NCBI GenBank assembly: GCA_950295325.1
Contig: OX485804.1
Location: 63,454,533-63,518,532 of the forward strand
Direction of reading: 5' to 3'
Length of the DNA: 64,000 bases
Source: Polytrichum commune
Taxonomy: Eukaryota > Streptophyta > Polytrichopsida > Polytrichales > Polytrichaceae
Positions within the stretch are counted from its first letter, which is position 1. Every line of letters starts with the position of its first letter. Under the pieces are notes generated by a model. It was given only the letters and a program-made list of their open reading frames with translations. It was not told where the DNA came from and did no database searches. Shown piece by piece: positions 1 to 11,314 of this stretch. A program made the translations under genes and the position numbers.

Positions 1-84
1 CATCACACAACCCACGTATACATGCCCCTGGTCCTTCAAGAGTGAAGATGAGCCACTTGCATCCGAGTTACTCGTTATCCCACT

Positions 85-455
85 AAGTGTGTCTCATACA
101 AATTCCTGAAACACACACTATTTTGCCAAGTCTCAAAACTAATCAGAGCTGGACTTTTTATTGAGTGATACTAAACTCATGAACACATGTTCATTCACCA
201 TATATTTCAAGAAAAATGTGCGTTCTATGGTGCTCATAGAAAAGTAAGTTTTTATAGATACAAAACACATCTTTGTCAGTGAACAATGTCATGATGAATA
301 GTGTCAGTAGTTTCAGTGAATAGTGTCGAGATGAACAATGGTTCCTTGATCTTTTGATAACACTAATCTCATAGTGTCAAGAAATTTAGTATCACCTTCA
401 CTAATTTCCCACACACCCTCTTAGCCCTCCCTCACTAATCGGGTTAATCAGTGTA
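85..455. repeat. Dispersed non-coding repeat R1, copy 1
   Basis: About 370 bp matches 58668-59056 in the same orientation, with many substitutions. Shared landmarks are the 'acacactattttgccaagt' block near the left, repeated 'gaatagtgtc' motifs in the middle, and 'aaatttagtatcaccttcac' near the right end. No open reading frame is conserved between the two copies, so this looks like an old non-coding transposon fragment. I could not define terminal repeats or a target duplication. Confidence 0.7.
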
Positions 456-508
456 GAGAATCACTCTAAAAATCATCAAAAAGGCCAAATGGTTTGCTTA
501 TCACCTGG

Positions 509-510
<2 letters not shown>

Positions 511-545
<35 letters not shown>
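511..545. repeat. (TA)n microsatellite
   Basis: Uninterrupted alternating TA of roughly 35 bp just right of repeat R1. Similar tracts occur near 41244 and 62068. Confidence 0.9.
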
Positions 546-549
<4 letters not shown>

Positions 550-1199
550 TATAACTATATATATGCTGGTGCTTTGGAAACATGCACGTAAACTGCTGTG
601 GACCCAAAGCATGATGCTGAAATGACTGAAGACGGTCTTTTGCTCTAAAATTCTAAGGTTTGTGGGCCTTTATGTCACCAGTCACTTTTCTCAATGGGAC
701 ACGACTCACGAGTGTTTAAGTTGTTTACGGCACGGCTTGCACTTACAAAGGGACATTGTGAAGATGACGGACACCTGACTTTGGGCTTGGGATTCGTGGT
801 GTCTACGTAAACTCATCCATCATGGAAAGGGCTCCAATAAAAACAAGAAGTTTTCTTTTATGATCGAGGGGTGATGCATTCTGATTCGGCACCACTGAAT
901 TTAATTGGGGTCTTTGACTCTTTTTTTTGAGTCAAATCGTCTGAAATAGTCGTTTATGGGATAGAATTTCATTCACCGTGTTTTCATCTTTGTAATGGAA
1001 GAGTTTACGTACACACCACAATTTCCTAGCCATGAATTCGAGTCGTATGTGGCACGGCTTGTAGTTACAAACATACATCGTGAAGTCGACATGTGTCACG
1101 ACAGGATTGGATGACATGTTTGGATTATAGACATCATTATGGATTGAATAGTTCACATAGTTGAAACTTGAGAAGTAATACCTTCCCTTTGGTGACACC

Positions 1200-3478
1200 T
1201 AATTTCAATCCTTAAGCTGCCAACAAGTGAGTGCAACGGTGCCATCAAGTAAGTCGTTATTAAAAGCGATCAATCACATGTGGCATTAAGTATAAAATAG
1301 CACCACTTCAGCCCGGTGTAAGAAGGGTGCAAGAATGTTTTTAGGAGAGCACCAACTTTGGCCAATCATAATGGCTAATCATGGACCTAACTGCTCAACG
1401 AGGCGGTGTAAGAAGTGATCCACTAAAGGGGGACAATACCTTCATTTAGTAGACGATCCACAAAAGGGGGACAACAACCTTCATTTTTAATAAACGATCC
1501 TCACATGCAAGAAGGTTGATTTTGTGGTGATTCTCACGTAGCAATTCAACATCAATAGGCCCCTAGTTGACTATAATTTTTTTTTCCCTTAAGATGATTT
1601 AAAAAAAAAATTGTAGGTTGCATATGAAGTTATTATTTTTTGATTTTTTTGTGTAGACTTTGTATACATTCACTAATCTATGGTATTTTTCTTGGAAATT
1701 TTCCAAGCTAATTAACCTTCCTAAAATTGCAAATTTATGTTAAAGTGACACTTTAAGGCCTTAGTACCTTATGCTATCATTTATGGAGAAAGAGAATCTT
1801 TACTTTGACTCTCATAACTTTTACATGTCAACTCCTATTCGGAATCTTTCAAATGGCAATCTTCATGGATCTACATTGCTAATTAGATGAAACAATTCTT
1901 GATCCGATCCGACGGCCGTAAAGTGCTCACAATAGGGTTGCATACCTTATTTGTCACAAGCACTGATATACATAACCTCCAACAATCGTGGTTGTTAAAC
2001 AAGAGATTGGATGGGCTTATTAACTAAAATGAGCCAATTGGTCCACTCAATTTAATGTAGGGAATATGATGGGAACGTAATGATTGTTAGTTGGTACGAG
2101 ACAATACCCATTGAGGGTTCTTAAAATACACTCAACCATTCCAATACACCCACACATGTTTATAAAACCATGCAAATAATCAATTGTAATATGAAAGATC
2201 TCATCAATTGTGACAAAAGGATTGTCTCATAATGGCCCAATTGGCTCATTTTAGTTGGTAAGGCCATTTGGGTTCAAATTCAAACGCTATCAAGACCAAC
2301 AAAATACAGTAAGTATCAACAGTGAACGTGTTTGTTTTAAAGTCACACTTTAATCCAAACCAGGTGTTTAGAAACAAAGATTTGAATGTCAATATTCATA
2401 AGATCCCAATACCCAAAACCAACAATGAACTTAAAACCTACATTATGTACCAAAATCGTACATTTTGGGAATTTGAATGTATTAACTTGGCGTTCGTTCA
2501 TGGTGTTGGCGTTGGGAATGTACACCTTAGACACATTGAACGCTTTTAAGCTGTAGGGATATGTCAAACCAAGACCCATGTGCCACTATCGTACATTTGA
2601 AATCCCCAAATGTATGAGTTGGGTACAAAATGTTTGGTTTTCACTTTTCAGTGGACATATAAGGTAGAGGGTGCTAAAATCAACACCCCATCCAAAACCA
2701 ACACCTATAAACGCCTCTCAGTTGCCAACACTCTATGACCTTGAATTGCACCCGGCAGTGTAGGAGTGTCTGGGCCCACGGAGTGACGGTTTTAGGTACC
2801 ATTAGTGGTACCACCTCATAGCGGCCTCCACTACCTCCATGTAGGGTAGGTAATGGGTTGCACTCTATCTCGGGTTGGTTCAAGGTGGGATTAGGGTGGC
2901 TTGTCAATGCATGTTCTAACCATTCTATTCACAACGCCAAGGAGGTAGGCCCACAAAGCACAAAAGGGTCATTTCTTGGGATGCACGGTGATGGTTTTGC
3001 AAGCGAACCAGGTGTGATCATGGAGGTAGCCGTGTGGCTTTGTGTATCATTACTACTTGGACTTTGATGTGGTTTGGGTCTAGTACCCAACTATGTTGTG
3101 TTGGTTCTAGACAATGAAGGTGGTGGTCCTCATCATATGCAAGGTTGCCATACACGGGGCCTATGGATTGGTTTAAGAAAGCTAGTAGTTTTGACTTTGA
3201 ATATTCATCAAATATTCAATTGAGACTAAAAATATTTGTTTCTTTCTTGGTACCTATGTTTAGCCCAAAGGCTAATATGGATATGTATATGTTTAAATCA
3301 ACCACATAGCCCTGTGTATGTGCAATAGCTCAAAGTGTTGGTTTAAGCACCCTCTCCCTTATATATCTTCAACCTGGCATGCGTTTCAAAGAACGCGTGC
3401 AAAGTGCAAGTACTAACATTCATAACAGAACAAGTAAAGGAGGGTGCACATTGCACAAAGCAAACAGCAGCAGGACTT
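1200..3478. other. Gene-free AT-rich stretch
   Basis: No gene recognised. The short open frames near 2322-3067 overlap on both strands, have no family resemblance and no plausible splice structure. The only structure seen is a local duplication near 1405-1500, where a phrase containing 'cacaaaagggggacaa' is repeated. Confidence 0.5.
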
Positions 3479-3649
3479 GGAAGAATCAATGAATGGGAAG
3501 AAGTGAGTGCTAGGGTACAGATGAAGCAGTTGAGTTTGAGAATCATCGGTTGAAAGTTCAAGACGTTTACCAATCATTTTGATAGAAATCTATGGAGTAT
3601 ACGCACTTCAGTCTAATAAAGGAAACACCGAAAGCTCACAACATGGAAC

Positions 3650-3967
3650 CAGTGTGTATGTTTGACAAAGTTTTTGCAAGTTTTTGACATTTGACATGCA
3701 AAAACTTGCACAAAAATAAAATGCACGTCAATTGACACGCACGATTATGAATTTGACATGTAGTGTGACTCGTGAAGGAAAAAACCACACGTCAATTGAC
3801 ATTTAGAAATTGAAATGACATGTACCCCTAGGCATGTGACATTGAAGTGACATTTCATAATAAAATGTAGATGTCAATTGACATTCATTTTGCGTTTTTG
3901 AAAATGTCACGTGACACTTTGGATTTGAAGTTGAATGTCAAATGAAATTTGTCAAACATACACACTG
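3650..3967. mobile_element. 318-bp hAT-type MITE with subterminal palindromes
   Basis: The terminal inverted repeats are perfect over 20 bp (CAGTGTGTATGTTTGACAAA and its complement) and begin CAGTG, typical of hAT. The flanking 8-bp target duplication CATGGAAC (3642-3649 and 3968-3975) is exact. The interior has no coding capacity but carries the palindrome GTCAATTGAC three times, plus several TGACA(T/C) half-sites. These could be transposase-binding repeats, as known for other hAT elements; that role is inferred. Confidence 0.9.
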
Positions 3968-3984
3968 CATGGAACCAGCTACAC

Positions 3985-5455
3985 CACAGCCCAGGGAGTT
4001 CTATACAAAGATCACTACATTTCCCACCTTTTATAAAGAGGTTTTGATTTTCTTTTCTTTTCACTCGGAAGCTACCGAAAGTCAGTTTTTTTTGCCTCAG
4101 TTAAATTTCAAGATTTACCTTTACCCTTTGGTAATTTTCCTAGTTCGGTATATTTCCGATGTTATGTACAGTGGGTCGGATTTCTATTTTTATTTTATTG
4201 TATAAATGGAAATTGGTGTTATGCTTTTAAGGGGGTGAATTTGTGTTGAAAGAAATCTCAAGTATTCCTAGAAGGAGTTGAACCTTGCCAAGCCCCTACC
4301 ATCTTGGGGCCAAGGATGTAGCCTTTGAAAAATGTATGGATCCAAAGAGGGTGCATATATATTTTTAGAGGTTGGTTAGTGCAACACTACATTTAAACTA
4401 ATCTACATGCAACCTTTAAACATAATTGACATCCTCAGAATTGAGAAACATAACTGAAGTTATTGAACAAGAAACGCCACTTGCTGAAGACATATAAAGT
4501 GAAGGGTTAGCATATAGGAACCGGTACTTAGTTATATTTTTCCACAAAGGAATTGCCTCTTCAATGATAGTATCAAAGTTCTTATTTGACCTCTCCAAAG
4601 CAATTTTAAGCATAGCTTCCAAATTTTTGCCTCCAATCCACCATGCCTTGAATCACTCACAATCGACACCCAAATTTGATCCCCCATAACACCAAAAGCA
4701 CCCACAACTTACAATCAACCCACCAACATGAAAATAAAACTTAAATGTTCCTCAAACCTCCATGCATCCGCAAATAACAACACTTGACATGCAATCGATC
4801 GATTGTCCAGATAGGGCCACAATCACCATATCTACTACTACCCATAATTGCAAAACCTGAAGGAAAGATGAAGGGAAAATCAACATTTTAGTACCTAATT
4901 CACTGTACCCTTGAACGAGATTGACAAGTGGTGCAATATCAGAAGCCATCCATTGAGCTTGAAGCCAAACACGGAGCTTGAAAACACCAATTGAAAACAC
5001 AAGAGCAGAAGCAGAAGCTTAGAGTAGGAATGGGGTAGAGAGAAAAACCCCAATGAAGGAGTGAGGTACTTTGCCCAAGGGGCTCAAACTCTTCTTATAC
5101 TTGAGAGAGAGAGGGTCCTTGGCTGCTTAGAGCCTCAAAATCCTAATAAGCCTAGTGACAATGGAACCAACCATAAATTAGCCTCCATGAATCTAGTATT
5201 ACCCTAGTAACATTTCCACCCTATCCCTAATCCCTCCAGCTACTTGTCTAAAATCAAAAAAATTAGCTCAGTAGATAACCCAAACTATGATGCCTCAGCC
5301 GGCCATATTGCCCGTCTATTCTCCCTTGAACTAGTGGATTTCTAACCTTAACAATTTTACATCGGTACCTCATCCGGATCATCACGAACTCATTCGGAAA
5401 TCTCCAAAAAAATTCGACTAGCTCGTAACTAACCCTCGGTACTCCCTGTACATTG
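3985..5455 (-). mobile_element. Degenerate 1.47-kb hAT element
   Basis: The left end is CACAGCCCAGGGAG. The right end, read inward, is CAATGTACAGGGAG. Both resemble the ends of the element at 54362-55939. The target duplication is AGCTACAC (left) and AGTTGTAC (right); the three differences are all transitions, consistent with an old copy. It contains a hAT transposase C-terminal remnant on the minus strand (4416-4622) and a tRNA-like module near 4265-4325. It is inserted inside an older MITE whose halves flank it. Confidence 0.75.
4416..4622 (-). pseudogene. hAT transposase C-terminal remnant
   Basis: About 68 codons including 'EAMLKIALERSNKNF' and 'IPLWKNITKYRFLYANPS'. The copy at 54802-55035 has 'DAMLRIALEGPNEEV' and 'IPLWKKDSKYRFLYANPS'. 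This segment follows the hAT dimerisation domain in ZNF862/KIAA1586-like transposases of plants and animals. The dimerisation domain itself is missing upstream here, so it is a non-functional fragment. Confidence 0.75.
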
Positions 5456-5894
5456 AGTTGTACTTGGAAACACTAGAGCTTGACCAATTATGCCCAAAAA
5501 TCTCCCCGGACACTGGGAAGAATTCACTCACTTGTACTTGTAACTTGCAATTAATTTCTGCATGAATGCATGTCCTAGAGCCCATTTTATAAAATTATCT
5601 GATCCTGGCACAGCACATGGCCATAATCATATAAGATGTATATATAAACGTAGTTTTAAATCTCTGTTCAGGCCGCAAAGGTCACGGTATGTGAGGCCCA
5701 GAGGTGGTCCATATTCCTCCTGACTTGCACAGGGCCCAGGCTATGCTTTTACATAGCACCGCCAGACTTCGACATTCCTCCCGCACCAAGTTCTGAGAAG
5801 TGTTTTGTTGAAGAAAACAAGACTGTCAAAATTACTCGTAAATCCGAGTTGAGGCAAACACATCTAAAGAAACCTCTGCATTAATTGCACTGGA

Positions 5895-6099
5895 GCTATG
5901 ATTGGGGATGAACCGGTTGAGTTTGAGAAATAACCGGTTGAAGTTCAAGACTGCAGGAAGATTACCGATCATTTTAGAGGAATCTATGGAATTTACCTCA
6001 AATTAATATAGAAAAACCGAAGGATGCCAACATGTAACCGGTTGGACTTGCAAACACTACGATCTCAAACGATTATGCCCAAAAATCTCCCAGATCACT
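5895..6099. mobile_element. hAT MITE of the 205-bp family
   Basis: It contains the family hallmarks: duplicated AACCGGTTGA motifs at the left, 'ATTACCGATCATTTTAGAGG' in the middle and 'TTATGCCCAAAAATCTCCC' at the right. The flanking direct repeat GCACTGGA (5887-5894 and 6100-6107) extends identically for two more bases, so the exact edge is uncertain by 1-2 bp. Non-coding. Confidence 0.85.
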
Positions 6100-6839
6100 G
6101 CACTGGAGCAGGATGCAAGTCCTCAAGTTGCGAGTTTACAAGGGCTAAGTTACCATTTCCTCATGCATACTCTGCCATGTCCTGCATCAACATACACATA
6201 AAGGGTAACCATCAGAAAATTTATTTCCAGACACTCAAATCATCAGGATATAGTAATAACTTATAGAGAGGATACGAATGATGAGATATGTTTGGGGTAT
6301 TTTATTGTTTTAAATAACAAAAATAACAATTTATTTTTGCTGAAACCCCAACATATTTTGTGAATATTCGAGCTCCTATATTCTCAAACACCCCAATATG
6401 GTATCAGGACTTCAAATCTTCATCGCCAACTATGACTTGGACCAACATGGGATTATGATCAAATATTATTTGTTGGTTGTGACTCTTCTATCATCAACCT
6501 GAGTTGATCCCACCTACCATTGAGGAACAATAAGACATGGTGCCTCCAATTTAGAACCACTTGATGATATGTGCATGCTAGGTTTATGCAAAGCATATTA
6601 GTCAACATCCCAAAGTAGAGACAAACATGTGCTATGGGCTGTAAAGAGTTGGAGGGGACTTGCAACACAATTCCCCAAATATGCGCGAGAGCATAGTTAA
6701 GAAGACTTCATCAAATATGGTGTGAGGCCCTATTGTGGGCCCCTTCAACGTCATGGACATTTGTGACCATTGGATGGGCTCAGGAATGTTAGCCTCATGC
6801 ATTTAGGAACTTACACTTTTGGAATCGGAGTAGAGATGT

Positions 6840-7071
6840 ACAAGTTATAAAAGTCGACAGTGAAGATTCTCTTGTCTTTTGTTTTGATCACTTATGCTCT
6901 CCTGATTGTGTTCATTATTGAGCCTGGAATGGTTTAATATTCTGAGCACATAGCCAAAGCCCATTGCAAGAAGTGTCTCCTTGGTGTCCATTCTTAACTA
7001 GAAGCCTTGCCATATACCACTCAAACATAGGTGAGTATTCTAAGAAGAGTGACCACATAAGGCCCACATAC
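6840..7071 (-). repeat. Intron-like dispersed repeat (IR-1), copy
   Basis: Read on the minus strand it begins GGTATGTGGGCCTTA and then 'ACCTATGTTTGAGTGG', matching the 5' part of the intron of histidine-rich gene 1 on the same strand. It continues through 'GTGCTCAGAATATTAAACCA' and 'AGAGAATCTTCACT', which correspond to the middle and 3' parts of the repeat. There is no coding evidence on either side, so splicing here is doubtful. Confidence 0.65.
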
Positions 7072-7099
7072 CTTCATGCATTCACCTCCAGCTCAGATT

Positions 7100-7776
7100 G
7101 AAGTTAAGTGTCAGCCTCCTCTTCTACTTGTTCCTTTTGCTTCACCTCCGAAAATGCTCCAACCTTCTTGTTCTATGCCAAGTATACATATATGATACAC
7201 TACCTTCCAACAAGAAAAAATTCCAGCACATCATCTGCTACATGGATGTGGTCACTGGCATCACTTGTACATGTGTCATTCTTCTAAAATGGTCGGAGGC
7301 ACCAGGTGCTGCACAAAATGCATGATCTAATGTATACCACATGGTTGATTCCTTTTGTAATGGCTCCTCATTTTTCAACACCAAGGTTATTCGTGAACCA
7401 ACCCAAACTTGTCTACATCAACCACTTGGTTTACTTACGAACTAGGTAATGAATGCAAGAAGCCATCCCACGGGCTGTAACAGGCATCCAAATACCTACC
7501 TTCTTGCTACTACTACGAGACCTTGGTCTTCCTTCATTGTGGTAGGATGACACATGTCCATTACTGGACGTAATGGTTAGGCCATGGCGAAGTCATCAAG
7601 CATGGATGATAACATGTCTCCTCATTGTATCCAATCAGGAAACATATATGTTGACAAAATCACTTTGCTTGACCACCAGTCGACGACCATCTGTTCTTTC
7701 ATTAAGGAACACCATTTACAGGCAGTATCATCTGAATCGCCCATCAATTGGGCAACGAGTATGGCATACATCAGCC
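7100..7776. other. 3' flank of histidine-rich gene 1, no gene seen
   Basis: The short frames here have no recognisable family. On the minus strand this is the region just past the stop codon of the histidine-rich gene and presumably holds its 3' UTR and polyadenylation site. I did not identify a clear signal. Confidence 0.4.
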
Positions 7777-9924
7777 TCAACCTACTTGTGGCAAATTACG
7801 TCGGTCTTCACCCGAGCTTCTTCGGATACGCTCTTCGAAATTTTCCTGTGAGTTTCGCGGCGCTTTCACGCTGGTTTCGTCGAGGGAGAGCCGGCGTGCA
7901 ATCTGCTCGAATGATTTGCGTGGGACTCGCCTCACAATCGCCTGGACGGTCAGCTCATAATCGTGCTTCTCCTCACGGTGGTGGACGTGGTGGTGATGAT
8001 ACTGGTGATGGTGGCCATGGTGATACTCAGGCTCATGATGTCCCTCCCCCTCTTCTTCATGTGCAATATGGCTCCCATCGTGATCTTTCCCAGACTTGTA
8101 GTTGTCTTGGTGCAAGTCTCCCTTGTTGTCGGATAATGAGTGGGGGTCAAGTTGATGGTGAAAATCGTAGCCAGCAGAGTCCTCTAGGTCTGAGTCATCC
8201 TTGTCGTGGAACAAGTGCACGGACCGGCACAATGCACGTGGAAGCACCATTCGCAATCCAGATTTGAGCGCGTGAGGTAAGTGGAGGTGGTGGTGGTGGT
8301 GGTGGTGGTCATCTTGATGGTGGTGGTCGTGATCCTCTTGCCATTTGTGGTGGTCGCCTGGCAAATCCACGTCCTTTGCAATGTAGAGGTCTTGGCGAGC
8401 ACTCATGTTGTGTTTACCACCATGCGCATGGCCATGGTGGCCACGAGCATGGTCCTCGTGATGATGTTTGTGACCCTCATCACCATGATGATGATGATGA
8501 TGGTGCTTATGACTAATATGGTCCAACAATTTTGCGGTAAAATGACTTCCTCGACCTTTGTGCCCCTTCTCCACTGCATCATGTGGGGCGATGCGATTGT
8601 GGGCGCCGTGCAACGTGTGCAATGACACATCGTGGTGATCGTGACCATGGTGGTGTGTACGGTGGAAGAGGTGGGTTAGCTTCCACTTCAAGCTTTTATG
8701 GTGGTCATCTGCATGCAGATCATCAAACTCGCCTTTGGAAGCAGATTCGTCGTCACTGTTAGTTTTCTCAGATGGCTGACGCTTGTGATTGTGATGATGC
8801 TCCTTCCACCATCGATACATGTTTGCCAACTTACCATGCCCATGAGCATGAGCATGGCCATGGGTAGTTATATCCAGCTTGACAACACCATCGTCCTGCA
8901 ATGAAAGGTAGATGGTTCTTAAATGATTGCTATTTCCGAACAACCCACTTCTCTTAGGATGTGAATTACATGATGAGACAGTATGAGACGCTTAGCATAT
9001 TCAAATCAAGGTTGTAGCCATTTTCCTCATGATATTTGGAGCTCATATGAACACCTTATTCATTATCAAAGTGAAGATCCTATACTTGCTTCATAAATGA
9101 TCATATAAGCCCCCTCCCCCCCCAAATTTATGTTGACTATTGAACCTAGAAGCTAACAAATCTTGAGCACGTAATCCAATACCTTTTAAACACATGATAT
9201 GTATTCGGGATTCATTCCTAAATCCACACCTCACCAAACACCACTCAAACATAGGTGTCCGATTAACCAAATTAGGCCTGCTTACCTCATGCATCCCGTT
9301 CGCATGACCATCACCGCGGCCGCTTGCATTGCGAGTCAGCCGAAATGAACTTCCTCGCACAGTGATTGGAACTAGCACCCCGTCCACGAGACTCACCCCT
9401 CGCCCGACCTGGTAATGGTGAGCATCGGCATCCTCGGTGGGATCGTGCAAGCCGGGGTGGCTATGTTGAGGCGGAGGGCGAGGGTAACGCCGAGGGACTA
9501 GGTTAGGATTGGGGCTAGGATTCGAATAATCATGAGACTCCGGGTAATCGGTCTCATCAGAGGATGGGTGTGGGGGATGTGGAGTTTCCGTTGCGGGATG
9601 GAACGAACGGCCAAGCTGTTTGCAGAGCGAGTCGAGCTCAAACGAATCGAACAAGGTGCTCCCCGCGTCCCAGTTGACGTGACTCGTGTCTGTGGGCGTG
9701 TGAGATGTCGAGTGATGCGCCATGGCGTGCTTCATCTGCGCCTCGATCTTGAAGCGCGTGACCCGGCGCATGGTGTGTCCGTTTAGATGGTGCCGGTGGA
9801 CACCGCCCCCGCCGTGATGCTGAAACACAGCCCATGCGGCCGCCTTGGTGGTCTCGCGGTGGTCGGCTTCACTCCGATGGTGGTGCTTCCCATGGCCAGA
9901 TCGACTATGCAGCAACTCCCTCAT
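7777..9924 (-). CDS. Histidine-rich protein 1 (two exons)
   Basis: Exon 1 is 9924-9286 (213 codons) and exon 2 is 8895-7777 (372 codons plus stop), about 585 aa. The donor is GAG|GTAAGC and the acceptor TTGCAG|GAC; the junction keeps frame. The start MRELLHSR matches the paralogue at 35398 (MRESLQSR). Conserved blocks in order: ETTKAAAWAVFQH (residues about 24-36), WDAGSTLFDSFELDSLCKQL (85-104), HGKL..WW after the splice junction, [IY]IAKDVDLP, HALKSGLRMVLPR.LCR, and DYELTVQAIVRRVPRKSFE near the C-terminus. Exon 2 is packed with His, including two runs of seven, so metal or proton binding is plausible but inferred. No signal peptide or membrane segment is seen. The W-D-x-G-S-x-L-[FY]-D-S-[FY]-E-L block recalls, from memory only, a plant-specific uncharacterised family. 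Function unknown. Confidence 0.82.
8896..9285 (-). repeat. Intron of histidine-rich gene 1 formed by dispersed repeat IR-1
   Basis: The 390-bp intron is homologous to repeats elsewhere along its length. Its first bases (GTAAGCAGGCCTAATTTGGT) and the phrase CCTATGTTTGAGTGG match 13491-13545. Its middle (TTCAATAGTCAACATAA) matches near 13850. Its last about 190 bp, through CATCTACCTT...AG, match 33430-33654. Repeat homology begins at the GT and ends at the AG. The paralogous gene at 35398 has no intron at this point. Confidence 0.85.
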
Positions 9925-9954
9925 GGTGAAGAATCACAGGGAGCCTTATACAGC

Positions 9955-10240
9955 TGATTAATTCTCCACTGGGGTTTCAGGCCCAACTAGGCCCAAGCTC
10001 CACCTGAATTTAGTAGGGTTACCACCAGGTAAAGAGGTTGAGACACATCTAATTCATTCTCCACCGGGGTTTTCAGGCCCAAGTAGGACCCAAACTCCAT
10101 CCATAGCCAGTAGAGTTCCCACCAAATAATTAAGAGGTTGGGGTACAGTTAATACTCCAGCAGGGTTTTAGTTTAGGCCGAAACTCAACCCCAATTCCGT
10201 AGAATTCCCACTCAAAATTCTCCCATCATTCTCCAGGTGT
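9955..10240. repeat. Three degenerate about 95-bp tandem repeats upstream of histidine-rich gene 1
   Basis: Units begin near 9961, 10056 and 10150 with variants of 'attctccaccggggtttcag' and continue through 'cccaact.ggcccaa.ctcca', 'tagtagggttaccacca' and 'aagaggttg'. They lie immediately upstream of the minus-strand start codon at 9924, so they may overlap the promoter or 5' UTR. A TATA-like TATAAG sits on the minus strand near 9945. Confidence 0.75.
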
Positions 10241-10491
10241 TTTAAACAGGTTCAATCACGACATTGCGACAAAGCCGATGACTCAATGTCGTTGTCGGAC
10301 ATGCAATTCGACATGAGCCAATGTGGCAAGCCTGGGGCCACATTGATGTAGATTATCGCTGCTTAGAATCTCCACCAGAGTATGTATCTAAATGACCCAT
10401 GTGGGGATTTGGAAGCTGGTGATCCTTCACCTTCCTCCATGTGATGCGGACATGGATGTTGATTTTCCAGCTCAAGAAACTAATTCTCCAC

Positions 10492-10860
10492 CTATTGCAT
10501 GTTATGGGCCTGGAGAATGAAATGAATCTCGGGATACTGGATGACCTTGAGAAATTTCCAAAGTGGCTTGAGTTTGATATGGCAGATCATTAACTCCCTC
10601 TTGACTCTCTTCGCCTGCCCAATACAAGCCACCCAGCTTAACTCATTTGGTACCCAAAGGACCATATTATCCGCCTGATGAGCCCTCTCGAGATCCAACC
10701 ACCAGCTCCCACATACCATCAACTTCAAACAGAGCTCTCCGTCATGGGCGCTTATCTCCCAGTCTTTGCAGGCGAGGCAGCTCCAATCTGCAGTACTCAC
10801 ACAATCCACCAGAAGCACATTCACAGAATCATGATCATCTCCTTGATCTTTCTTCCATAG
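10492..10860 (-). pseudogene. Possible coding remnant, weakly F-box-like
   Basis: A minus-strand frame of about 110 codons reads without stops. It has a patterned segment (VNVLLVDCVSTADWSCLACK, then DWE..A.DGELCLKLMV..SW) that loosely resembles an F-box (hydrophobic-rich helix, CK.W, D..L...L). There is no convincing start, no supporting exon and no downstream domain. It could equally be a chance frame; kept at low confidence. Confidence 0.2.
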
Positions 10861-11314
10861 GCAATTGCAGAAAAATAATTCCTATTTAGTATGCAAAACT
10901 TGAACAAGATGGGAAATGGAAAGAGTAGTTTTCCTCATAAGCCGAATTTTGAACTTCTCTCACCGACGTGGCTGACTGCCACTGGCTTAAACCAGGCCTA
11001 ATCTCAGTCTAAACATCGACCATTGTTTTCCTACCTTCTTTTTGTACCATGGCGAAGGGATGCATATGGGTCGTATTTAGTCCCATCGTGGACGATGTTT
11101 GGATATTTCATTGGCTATGGCCAGTATTCATTGCAATTCGAACTGCCACCGAGAGTACCTAGTCCAGTACGGTTGATCACCACTGGCTTTTCTATGAAAA
11201 TGTCCATCTCAAGAGTTTGTCCATGCCATATAAACACCTAGCTTAGAGGACAAGGTGTGATTAAGATGCAGAAAACAGCTCACCTTGAGAGGCAGAGGCA
11301 GGAGACGGACAACA

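Larger units (their letters stand above)
3487..5515. mobile_element. hAT MITE (about 205-bp family) split by two later insertions
   Basis: The left part (3487-3649) starts CAATGAATGGG and the right part (5464-5515) ends CTCCCCGGACACTG. Both match the intact MITEs at 5895-6099, 22914-23117 and 53370-53599. The whole composite is flanked by a perfect 8-bp duplication GGAAGAAT (3479-3486 and 5516-5523), the length expected for hAT. Inside it sit a 318-bp hAT MITE (3650-3967) and a 1.47-kb hAT derivative (3985-5455), each with its own 8-bp duplication. The insertion order is therefore readable: the outer MITE came first. Confidence 0.85.

Noticed and set aside
7584-8267. A 227-codon plus-strand frame overlapping the end of histidine-rich gene 1
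   Set aside because: It is antisense to conserved coding sequence of that gene, has no family resemblance, and the conserved paralogue supports the minus strand.
8281-8625. Open frame of 114 codons rich in Val and Met on the plus strand
   Set aside because: It is the complement of the CAC/CAT histidine codons of the minus-strand gene; the Val/Met composition follows from that and no independent support exists.
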